Shown here one piece after another: positions 35,180-46,710 of a stretch of 64,000 bases of DNA; positions within the stretch are counted from its first letter, which is position 1; every line of letters begins with the position of its first letter. Origin of the DNA: Thalassia testudinum (Eukaryota; Streptophyta; Magnoliopsida; Alismatales; Hydrocharitaceae). Under the pieces are notes generated by a model. That model had not been told where the DNA came from. It was given only the letters and a program-made list of their open reading frames with translations, and did not search any database. The translations under genes and the position numbers were made by a program. The stretch covers positions 18,970,001 to 19,034,000 of the forward strand of contig JAZHRO010000019.1 in assembly GCA_037157565.1 (NCBI GenBank), given 5' to 3'.

Positions 35180-36785
35180 CTTGCACTGTAAGAATCCCGA
35201 CAACTATTAAGTCCCTTATGTATACAACAATCATTATTTGCGCACTAAGACTTGTGTATGAAGTCCAACAAATCAAATTTGAATGTTAGTAGAGTAGTAT
35301 GTATGATAAAAGTAAATAAGGGAAGATTATTTAAAAGAATGGCTACACACTTTTCAATAAAGTCAATTTTTGTTATCATGCTTCTTTTTCTTCTATGTTG
35401 AACAATGATTTGTATTTATTCAAATCTTTATTATCTTTTAGTCTAAATTTTTTTAGTGAAAGGCATATAATGAGTTGGATCAGAAATTATATGTAAAATC
35501 TCTTTTAAATTAACTTGAGTGCTGTTTGACTAGAAACACGAGTTGAACTCCACGCACCTTGTCCTTATTTGTATCCAAAGGGAGTTGAAAGTTGATAGTG
35601 TTGCAAAACGGCATCAAAACACAAATTTGAATTTGTTATTGTGATTAGAAAGTAATTTTATATCATGATTACCTCATGTTCTATCATAAATTCTTGTTGA
35701 CACTATATAAGGATAGAATTGTGCCCTCCAGATTAAAAGTTTTTCCCAAAAAAAAAACAATGACGCAACACATTAGGATAAAATTATATGTATATAGAAC
35801 ATGAACCCTCAATGAACAAATAATTTCTTCAAAAAAGCTTTTAGAAACCTAGATTTTTTTTACTATCATATTAGAATTGATTGAATGTCAAAACACCTTC
35901 TTCGTTAAATTACTTTGTGACAACGAAAATGAATAAAATATAGAGAAAAAAATTCCATACCAAATGTTTCTATTAAGTAACGTACATTTGTCATCAAAAC
36001 AATTGAGGCACCTGATTTTTTCATGTTTATCGGGAAATCAAATTACTTGAAGCATTTTATACGTACATCATATATATTTGGAATATGTACTTGTTGAATG
36101 TAAAGGAATCGAAGTTGGCACCATATGCATTCCAGAAAATAATAAGAACCTCCGTGAATTTAATGTCCTAAGCCTTGATCCACAGGAATAAAATGCACAA
36201 AGGAGAAACTATTCTCCAATAAAATATAATTCCAATGATCCTCTTATTATATAAGATCACTCAGGTAAGTTATTGATGCAAAGAATTCTAGTGGAGCCTT
36301 CAAGCTTATCTGAGCTTATTCCATGCTTCCCCTTTGTGTTCATTGTCTCATCTTCATGCCCACATAGCTATTGTAACAAAAAATGGTTGAACTTTGATCA
36401 ATTTTTGGTACCCATACAATTAAATCATTTTGAATGTTTACAATAGGTCAACAAATACCAATAGAGAATTTTGAAACAAGAAATTTAATCTTATGTTTAT
36501 TAGATATCCCACCGCTAATGGAATTACCTAATTTTCTATTAACTTAACTACAAATCAAATCTCCTTACAATCTACCATCTTCTTACAATGTCACATATAA
36601 ATCTAATACTTTCACTCTCTTCAATCAAACTACATACGAGGCACTCTTGTAGAGGTTAAATCATCAAACCAGCAACTCCAATCCCTATGCTCCATCCAAC
36701 ACTTGTTCCTCACTCACAGACCATTGAAAGGGTTAAAAATTGATCTGTGAATAACATTACATCAATCAGTTAAACTCAACTTTCT
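35180..36785 (+). repeat. 4.4-kb monomer copy C, segment 2
   Basis: Resumes CTTGCACTGTAAGAATCC (compare 42296) and runs to the copy D start. Copy C totals about 4.39 kb once the insertion and one copy of the target duplication are removed; this is the best single estimate of monomer length. Confidence 0.85.
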
Positions 36786-38452
36786 TCTTTCACCTCCCCC
36801 AATGCGAAGTACCTTCTGGAAGTGAACCAATCATCTACCACGAACCTTAGCTTCTCTCTCCATGGCTTGTCTAGGGAAGAGATATCTTTAACTCAATGAC
36901 CTAGGTGACGCTTTGTAACAACTCCCTCGTCAGTATAAGCCCAACATCCATGTGAAATATTGATGGAAGAATGATTTAATTAAAATCAAGCTTGCTAAGA
37001 TAATCAAAATTGTAAATACAACCTATCAATCTCATTAGGACATGACATGATTTAGAAGTTCTTCCTCCTAATGGAGATGCAAATTTTCTCAACCGTCAAT
37101 TTGCTCTAATGGATGGGGAATGGTGTTTCAAAAAATTACTGCCTTGGTAGTGTTCAACATGTGTGCACAGTTAGCCTTCACCCTCCAACAATCTTTCTAG
37201 ACCAATATTCCCACCACTATTCTCCTAAACACATATTTTCTACAGGGCTCACATAAGTACCTTGCATCTTTCAAGACCACCATTTTCCTAGTTTTCTAGA
37301 GCAAATTGACACCACATTTGGCACTATTTCGAGCAATGATTTCAACCTTGTTGGTTGGCCTACTTATGGTAGGGATTCAATAAGAAGGGTGATGAGAACA
37401 TAGATATGGTAGGGTTTCAATATGAAGAGACACGAGAGTTGAGAGATTTGGGTGAGCAAAATAAGGAGTCCTAGCCAAATCTATCTCGACCCGATTACAA
37501 CACTTCTTAACATATGTTTTCTAATTATATCCTAATAGGTTGTTCAATCAAAAATTTGTTTATGACATTGATAAGTAAAATTTTTTTTCAAATCTTTAGA
37601 TTGAGAATGTGTTACAGTAAAGTGCATCATATTCCTTTTTTTAAGAATATTATTGTTTATTATGCTTGTACTATTCAAAAGATATGTTGATGCCCAACAT
37701 AAAAAAATCAAAACCAGCTATACATGAGCCTAACTTCTTGATAATTGACTAAATAATGCTTCATTTTTCCTGATATATATGTATCATCTGATCTTGTTTC
37801 TCGCTGCTTGCCATTTCGTAGAACATAATAGACAAAAGTGTACACAGGATTGAGAGATATCATATCTCGATACAAATCTTTTCATTTAAAATAAATGGTT
37901 TTATAAACGTGGCAGACTTTGCCCATAATTTCTTTATCAGAATTTATTTCGAGCCACTATATAATCTCATTTTCCCATCCCAAAAACACATCCACCACAA
38001 ATTTGTGGAGGTTTCTTATTTTTCCTAAAAGGTGGGTGCATCCTAATCCTTGCCTCAAATTGATAAGCCATGGACATATATGCTATCATTAGGAATGAGA
38101 GAACTAGAAAACTTGAGAGCCATCTTGGATTTGCCATGTTTTGAGTATAATTACCAATATAAACTTTCATTGCCAATGACTTTGAAATGTATGTCGACAT
38201 TTCATATCTTTATAGCAAGCACTCATAATTCTTACAATGGTATGTTACTAATGAAAACTTAAAAAATTATTACCTATCTATTGTCATATTGTAGTTGTTA
38301 CATGCCATTACTCGTTTGAAACAATCTTGTTGCTTGCTTTTATTATGATCAACTACTTTGCAAGAAAACCGTAAGCATCTTATCATTGTGCTTACCTATT
38401 TGCTTCTATTTCATATAAGAAAATATTTACTAAGGTTATTATACTTCCTCTC
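36786..38452 (+). repeat. 4.4-kb monomer copy D, segment 1
   Basis: Monomer start to ...TTATACTTCCTCTC, where a plus-oriented LTR inserted. It shares with copy A several bases that copies C and E lack (for example in the block near 38290). Confidence 0.85.
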
Positions 38453-41147
38453 TGTAATGACCCATTGCACTTTTAGCCATTTAAGACGTCTAGAGTTTCA
38501 TTCAGACGTCTGTCCAGATGTCTGGACTTGTTATCGGATGTCTGAAAGTGAAATTTTTCGTACTACACTTTGCGCTCTGCATGCAGGTGGCACGCAAAGG
38601 TCCTTCTCTCTCCCTGCACCCTCACCCAAACCCTAAACCCACTCCTATATAAACCCTCCCATCTCCTCTCCTCTCCTCCTCACACCACAGCCACCACCAC
38701 CTCCACCTTCTCCTACGATTGGCAAGGAAGGGGAGCCACTGGCGAGGGAGTGAGAGTGGGGAGGAGCGTAAGCTAGAGAGTGCGTGGGAGTGAGAGTGTG
38801 GAGGAGGAAGATAACCATGGGAGTTTGGTGGAGCTCGAGGAGGAGCCGGTGAGGAGCTGCTCAAGCTCCTGCAGCGGCTGGAGCTACCGCTACGAGCGGA
38901 GGAGCAAGCAGAGCGAGCTGCGAGGAGCTCCTGATATTGGAAGTTTTCCAGTATTAGACGTCTGGAGTGGAGTCCAGGTGATTGATAGGGTACCTGGGCG
39001 TCTAGAGCTAAGGCCAAACGTCTGAGAGCACATATCGCACGAGGTACATACGTTCCTGCGCTGATCTCTCCCATGCAGAAGATCTCAACACAGGTGGCAT
39101 TGTTGGCTGATCTGCGCCTGCATTTGCATGCGCAGGTGCAGCTTTGGGAAGGCACGCGGGATGCTTTTCCACACACTTTTGGACGTTTGATCACCTCACC
39201 AAACACTCGGAGGTGCTTCCAGATGACCGGAGACATCGTGCAATGTCTGAAACTATCTTCAGATGATCGCAGAGAAGGTCTAGACGTCTGATCAGCCGCA
39301 GGAGGCACAAGGTAAGATCTGACACCTTTTAAGACATCCGGGATTATTCCTAGACTTTTGAGTTTGAACAGTAGGCGTGTTTTTGACCTGTTTAGGGTCC
39401 AATCGGGGTTCGTTTTATGCGAACGAAATACCTGTACTTTCCTCTCGAGTTCCTCTACGTACTAGAGACTGTTATACACTATTCTGAACTCTCCTTTTGT
39501 GATGTATTCCCTAATATAGGGTTTATGCCTGCTGCATGTTTGGAGCTCGCAGTGACGTCTGGGTTTGTGGTTCAAGCTCCCATTACTCCCGTGTTTTCTG
39601 GTAGATTGGTTTAATTCAGTTATTAATGTTTAAATAAGAATGTGCTTGGTTGAAATAGCCGAATGGAACTCTAGGATGTGGAATGAACCCTAGGATAGAG
39701 AAATGAATGAGCCTGTTTGTGGTGTATAGTTTACTTGCATGCGTGATTAAGATAAATTGCTAGCAAATGCCTGTATTATAATTATGAGTTGCTTGTTAGA
39801 ATATGAGCTGGCTATATTTAATGAACAATTACCTGTGAAACCACCAGTTGCATGTTATTGAGACTTGAATTATGAAAACACGAGCTGCCTGAATATGGAT
39901 AAGAAATTAATTATGAAAGATGAGATCTGGATCTGGATAAATGAGGTGAACATGAGCATGAACCCTATGGGGAAGTAGGAGTAGAACTCTTGTGGATAGA
40001 TGGAAACCTGGAATGTAGACGGGAAGTGTGCGGGCCCTTGAGTACGTGGTACCAAGGAGAGCAACTGTCTCCTTTTTGTGTAGAGCGGAGCTAGCCTCCC
40101 TTGGGTTGGGACCCGAGATTAGGATTGGCCACTCTATGCCGAGTCCTATTGGCCCTCGCATACGTGGTATCAATGTGAGCTACTAGTGTAGGGAGGGAGC
40201 TAGCCACCCCACGGGACCCGGGGTTTAGCTAGCCACCCTACACCAACTTGTTAGGCCCTCTGGGCAAACCAGGGTAGTCAGAAGAAGATGCGCGGACTGT
40301 GGAGGGGTGAGACCCTATTTGGTTATGAGGGGAGAGACCTCTGTTCTGAGAGAGCAAGGCCCTATACTGTTTCGTGTTGTACTTTGGGCATACCCGCTAG
40401 CGAAAATGACCGACCACGTGTTAGTGCGGGGTAGCTACTTGTGCGCTTATCATGCATGCCGTAGTCACCGCTACGTCTTGACAGTGACCTCAGGGTGGTT
40501 GATTGGGTGTAGGACTACCATGGGGGACTCTCCCAGCTAGGAGAGCACCATGTGTACCTTCTACTCTATGGAAAAGACTTCAATCAAGATCGTTCCCAGG
40601 AGGAACATGCAAGATCAAGAAATATTTGGATACTTTGAGAAATGGGTGAAACGGAAACATATAAAACAGATAACTAGAAATGAGAATTAAACCTATTGTT
40701 TTTACTATTTTGTACTGAGATAATATAGACACCACTCTACTCAGCGTTTGCTGACTTTGTCTTTTCATAACACTATTCAGGACCAGGACTTGAGTAGCCC
40801 GAGTTTTCAGTTACAGAGGGTGCTGGGCCTAGTCGAGTCCAGCCATAGTTTTTCTTCAGCACTTTCCTTTTTCTCTACTATTGTAGCAAGTAATGGACAC
40901 TTAGTTACTGTTCTGCTACTTCTATTTCCTTTCCGCTTTCTATTGTTGTTGTTGTGGTGGTATGTACTGAGACAGCTGTTCTATTTTTTTTACTGCTTTG
41001 TACATTTTTTCTACTAGTTATATTACATGTGTGAATGTGCTTTATTTTCCTGTTTTTGGTTATTTCTTGTTGGATGACTAGGTCTTGGGATTAGTCGAGG
41101 CGAGCCAGTCTCGAGTCTTGTAGGGATCCGGGAACTGGGTCGGAACA
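38453..41147 (+). mobile_element. Solo LTR, gypsy subfamily B, plus orientation
   Basis: 2695 bp starting TGTAATGACCC and ending GTCGGAACA. Flanks CTCTC (38448-38452) and CTCTA (41148-41152) match at 4 of 5 bases, and copy C reads CTCTACGTT here, so this is a target duplication with one mutation. It has a clear TATA box, a GC-rich leader, decayed AGACGTCT palindromes, decayed hairpins near 40300 and the TTGGGATTAGTCGAGG block near its end. No internal region, so a solo LTR. Its 228-codon minus-strand frame is in the GC-rich part and is not credible. Confidence 0.87.
38646..38653 (+). promoter_or_regulatory. TATA box in solo LTR
   Basis: TATATAAA in CTCCTATATAAACCC, 193 bp from the LTR start and followed by a CT-rich leader. 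Position agrees with the box at 31024. Confidence 0.65.
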
Positions 41148-43257
41148 CTCTACGTTAAGATAGTTTCTATACAATAAATGTTACTTGTACAAAATTATGA
41201 TTGCCGCAAACTATGTGATAACGCTATTGACTTTCCCAACTACTAATCTTAGATACCATTATTCTGATAGCCTTGCAAAAATAATGAAAACGACAAAAGC
41301 TAATGCACATTTGGTCATGGATTAGTGAGGATGCATGTGCAAAAGATAGAAACCCCTTGGAATGTTATCTCATATTACCTCTCTATAAATTTTGCATCGT
41401 CATTTTAGTTGCTCGTTAACATGGGACCCCACATTTCTTATGAAATTGACCTCAAAAATCCAAATTCACATTTTCAATACAAATAACTTAGGTAATCAAC
41501 TCGGGAGTGCCTATTGCAAGTAATTTACTATAAAACAAAGTAAAGAATTGGGAGGCCTTAAAGGTTGTTTTCCTTTGCTTATAACCACTACTAATACGAA
41601 GTCACTCTGACCAAATATAGTTGGTAAATCACGATATAACAACTATTTTACAAGCAAATTTTTTATTACATTATGAACGGATATATATTAATGTGAACAA
41701 TGCTTGCTATAAAGTTAATTTGAAATAATAATTGAACATAGAGAAAGTAATGGTTGAATTTTATTCTCCAAATTTTCAAGAAAGAGAGAAGTCCTCTTTA
41801 TTTCCAAATCGGTAATAACGTGACACATCAAATTCGTCTATTTCATATCAACCTCTGTATTGAATCTTATGGGAAAATTCTCACCATTAATTCTAACAAA
41901 TGCACCAGTTCCACCCAATAGGTGAACTAGCACAATTTGAAACAAGTTGAATAAGAAACATGTGGTATGGTATGAAGATGACAATGCAAACCCGAAATAA
42001 TAATAACACTTAAAGAGTTCTAGGCTGTTGCTTCAGCTAAGTAATACGTAGTGCATAATTGGCCATGACATACACTTAAGAGTCATTGTCCAAACAATTG
42101 AACCATAAAATGAAGATTAAAATACTACCTAAGCAAAGTTAATTATGTGTACAGCTCAATTTATAAGAGTTCAGAAATGTGTACAACTCAAAGTTAATTG
42201 TAAAGAAACAAGTTCAATCCATAGTAATGAAACTACAATCAAACATAATGCTCCCGAAGCAAAGATATATGAAGCACGTACATACAACTAGTTGCTTGCA
42301 CTATAAGAGGCCTGGCAACTATTAAGCCCCTTATGTATACAACAATCATTATTTGCGCACTAAGACTTGTGTATGAAGTGCAACAAATCAAATTCGAATG
42401 TTAGTAGAGTAGTATGTATGATAAAAGTCAATAAGGGAAGATTAATTAAAAGTATGGCTACACACTTTTCAATAAAGTCAATTTTTGTTATCATGCTTCT
42501 TTTTCTTCTATGTTGAACGATGATTTGTATTTATTCAAATCTTTATTATTTTTTAGTCTAAATTTTTTTACTGAAAGGCATATAATGAGTTAGATAAGAA
42601 ATTATATGTAAAATCTCTTTCAAATTAACTTGAGTGCAATTTGACTAGAAACACGAGTTGAAGTCCACACTCCTTGTCCTTATCTGTATCCAAAGGGAGT
42701 TGAAAGTTGATAATGTTGCAAAACAGCATCAAAACACTGTTTTGAATTTGTTATTGTAATTAGAAAGTAATTTTATATCGTGATTACCTCGTGTTCTATC
42801 ACAAATTCTTGTTGACACTATATAACGATAGAATTGTGCTCTCTAGATTAAAAGTTTTTCTCAAAAAAAAAAAAAAATGATGCAACACATTAGGATAGAA
42901 TTATATGTATATAGAACATGAAGCCTAAATGAACAAATAATTTCCTCAAAAAAGCTTCAAGAAACCTAGATTTTTTTTACTATCATATGAGAATTGATTG
43001 AATGTCAAAACACCTTCTTCGTTAAATTAGTTTGTGACAACGAAAATGAATAAAATATAGAGAAAAAAAATCCGTACCAAATGTTTCTATTAAGCAACGT
43101 ACATTTGTCATCAAAACAATTGAGGCAACTGATTTTTTCATATTTATCTTGAAATTAAATTACTTGAAGCAATAAATACGTACATCATATATATTTGGAA
43201 TATGTACTTGTTGAATGTAAAGGAATCGAAGTTGGCACCAAGAACAAGAAGTTGGCA
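41148..43257 (+). repeat. 4.4-kb monomer copy D, segment 2
   Basis: Continues copy D from CTCTACGTTAAG to GAAGTTGGCACC. The last 20 bp contain a second copy of GAAGTTGGCACC (43228-43239 and 43248-43259) at the junction with the next LTR, a repair scar. About 80 bp of monomer is missing between here and 45898 compared with copy C. Confidence 0.82.
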
Positions 43258-45897
43258 CCTACAGGACTTGAGATCGGCTCGCCTCAATTAAGTCCAAGAC
43301 CCAGTTGTCCAACAAGAAATAACCAAAAAGTAGGAAAGTAAACAACATCCACATATGCAATATAACTAAGTAGAAGAAACATACAAAGCAGTAAAGGAAA
43401 GTAATTCTGCTGTTCCATTACATACCATCGCAACAACAAAACAACGAAAATGGAAGTAAACAGTAGAGACAAACAGTAACTAGAAGTCTAATACTTACTA
43501 CAACACTAAAGGAACAATAAGGAAGTGCTAAAAACTACGGCTGGGCTCGACTAGGCCTAGCATCCTCCACAGCCGGAAGCTCGGGCTGCTCAATTCCTGA
43601 TCCTGAACAGTATTATGAAAAGACAGAGTTAGCGAACGCTGAGTAGAGTGGTATCTATGCTATCTAAAATAGTAAAAGCAACAGGTTTAATTCTCTTTTC
43701 TCTTTATCTATTTTATGTGTATTTCCTTTTCACCCATTTTACTCAAACATCCAGATATTCTTGATCTTGCAAGTTCCTTATGGGAATGATCTTGATTGCA
43801 GTCTTTTCCGTAGAGTAGAAGGTACACGTGGTGCTCTCTTGGTCGGGAGAGTCCCCTGTGGTAGTCCTACACCTAGTCAACCACCCCGAGGTCACTGTGC
43901 AAAAGTAGCGGTGACTACGGCACGCGTGATAAGAGCACGAGTAGCTACCCCACACTGACATAGGTTCAGTTGTTTCTGCTAGCGGGTATGCCCAAAGTAC
44001 AGCATAGAACAGTATAGGGCCTTGCCCTTCTCAGAACAGGGGTCTCGCCCCTCGGAACCAAATAGGGGTCTTACCCCTCCACAGTCCGTGCACCCTCGTC
44101 TGACTACCCTAGTTTGCCTAGAGGGCCTAACAAGTCGGTGTAGGGTGGGTAGCTGAACCTTGGGCCCAGTGGGGTGGCTAGCTCCCTCCCTACACTAGTA
44201 GCTTGCCTTGGTATCGCATACACGAGGGCCAACCAGAGTCGGTGTAGAGTGGCCAATCCTAACCCCATGTCTCAACCCAAGGGCAGCTAACTCCACTCTA
44301 CACGAAATAAGGATAGTTGCTCTCCTTGGTACCACGTACTCAAGGGCCAGCACACGCCCTGTCAACATTCCAGGTTTCCATCTAACCACAGGAGTTCTAC
44401 TCCTAATTCCTCGTAGGGTTCATGCTCATGTTCACCCCATTTATTCTGATCTAGATTTCACCATTCACAATTCATTTCTCATCCATAAATAGGTAGCTCG
44501 TGTTTCCATAATTCGATACATGCAAGTGGTGATTTCACAAGTAATTGTTCATAATTTACAGGCAGTTCATAATTATAATACAGGCAATTCCTAACAGTTT
44601 AGCTCAATCATGCATGCAAGTACATTATACAGCACAAACGGTTCATTCATTTCTCTATCATAGGGTTCCATTGGCTATTTCTAAAAGCACATTCTTATTT
44701 AAGTATCATTAACAAAATTAACCACTCTACCAAATAATTCAGGAGTAATGGCAGCTCGAACCGCAAACCCAGGCATCTCTACGAGCCCCAAACACGCAGC
44801 AGGCTGAAACCCTATACCAGGGAATACATCACAAAAGGAGGGTTCAAAGTAGTGTACTAAGGTCTCTAGTACGTAGAGAAACTCGCAAGGAAGCTACAGG
44901 TACTTCGTTTGCATAAAACGGACCCTGATCGGACCCTAAACGTGTAAAAAATGTGCCTACTATTCAAAATCAGACGTTCGGGAACAAGTTTAGACATCTT
45001 AAAAGGTACCAGAACCTTACCTTAAGTCCTTGTGGTGTCCTCAGACATCCAGGCCTCCTCTGCGATTGTCTGAAGGTAGTTGCAGACGTCGGACAACGCC
45101 TCTGGTCGTTTGGAAGCACCTCCGGACGTCTGGTGATCTGATCAGACATCCAAAAGTGCGTGGGAAAGCTTTCCATGCTCCTTCCCAAGGTTACTCCTAC
45201 GTACAACAACCGCAACCCCCAAATCAGACCAAACATGCATCTGCGGTGAGGCTTGCATGGCCGTAACCGCGAAAAATAACGTACCTTCGCGATAAATGAG
45301 CTTTCAGATGTTTGGCCTTAACTCCAGACGTCCAGGTGCTCCATCAGCCATCTAGACTTCGCTCCAGACGTCTGATACTGGAAAAATTCCAGTACCAGAA
45401 CCTCCTCCCAGCGCTCTCCACTGCGCTTCGCCTCGTGCCGCCGTAGCTCCAGCCACTGCAAATGGTTGGGAGGCTGCCTCCCTGAGTTCTCTCCTCCTCC
45501 CGCACGCACCCGCGGTGGCCGTGCGAGCTCTGCTGAGCTTCCATCGAAGCTCTCCGACCTCGGCCTATTCCTCCTCCTCCTCCTGCGCTCTCCTCCTTCT
45601 CCCTCTCGCTCCCCCTCGCTCGCCTCCTCTCTCCACTCCCGCAAGCTCAGAAGGTGATGCTGGTGGTGTGAGGAGTGGAGAGGAGAGGAGGGGAGGGGCA
45701 TAAATAGATGGCATGGGGGGCTTTAGGGTTCGGGGAAAGATTGGAAAGGAGAGAGACAAAGAAGGTCCTGCGTGTTGCCCACACGTAGGGTGCAATGTGC
45801 GTACAAAAATTTCATTTTTAGACGTCCGACAAAGGGTCTAGATGCCTGACTGGGACTCCAGATGTCTTAAAAGGTTAAAAGTGTGATGGCCTTTACA
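43258..45897 (-). mobile_element. 5'-truncated LTR, gypsy subfamily B, minus orientation
   Basis: 2.64 kb that begins at CCTACAGGACTTGAG, equivalent to about base 30 of the intact LTR at 61233, and ends ...GGCCTTTACA. The missing tip and flanking monomer were lost in one deletion, so no target duplication remains. It has the hairpins (44030-44080), palindromes (for example 44974, 45374, 45822) and a TATTTATG promoter candidate about 192 bp from its transcribed start (near 45700). No internal region. Confidence 0.85.
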
Positions 45898-46473
45898 AGA
45901 AACTATTCTCCAATAAAATATAATTCCAACGATCCTCTTAACATATAAGATCATTCGGGTATGCTATTGATGCAAAGAACTCTAGTGGAGTCTTCAAGCT
46001 TATCTGAGCTTATTCCATGCTTCCCCTATGTGTTCATCGTCTCATCTTCATGTCCACATAGCTATTGTAACAAAAAATGGTAGAACTCTGATCAATTTTT
46101 GGTACCCATACAATTAAATCATTTTGAATTCAACAATATGCCAACAAATACCGATAGAGAATTTTGAAACAAGAAATTTAATCTTATGTTTATTAGATAT
46201 CCCACCGCTAATGGAAGTACCTAATTTGCTATTAACCTAACACAAATCTAATCTCCTTACAATCTATCATCTTCTTACTATTTAACATATAAATCTAATA
46301 CTTTCACTCACTTCAATCGAACAACATACGAGGCACTCTCGTAGAAGTTAACTCACCTAACCAGCAACTCTTATCCCTGTGCTCCATCCAACACTTGTTC
46401 CTTACAGACCATTGAAAGGGTTACAAATTGATCTGTGAATAACATTACAACAATCAGTTCAACTCAACTTTCT
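45898..46473 (+). repeat. 4.4-kb monomer copy D, segment 3
   Basis: Resumes at AGAAACTATTCTCC within the hairpin block and reaches the copy E start at about 46474. Matches 3657-4231, 27480-28047 and 36203-36785. Confidence 0.85.
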
Positions 46474-46710
46474 TCTTTCACATCCCAAATGCGAAGTACC
46501 TTCCGGAAGTGAACCAATTGTCTACCACCAACCTTAGCTTCTCTCTCCTTGGCTTGTCTAGGGAAGAGATATCTTTAACTCAATGACCTAGGTGACGCTC
46601 TTTAACAACTCCCTCATCAATATAAGCACAACATCCATGTGAAATATTGATGGAAGAATGATTTAATTAAAATCAAGCTTGCTACAATAATTGAAATTTT
46701 AAATACAACC
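46474..46710 (+). repeat. 4.4-kb monomer copy E, segment 1
   Basis: The first 237 bp of copy E to AAATACAACC, where Element 2 inserted. The join AAATACAACC/TATCAATCTC is intact in copy D near 37016, which confirms the empty-site sequence. Confidence 0.87.
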
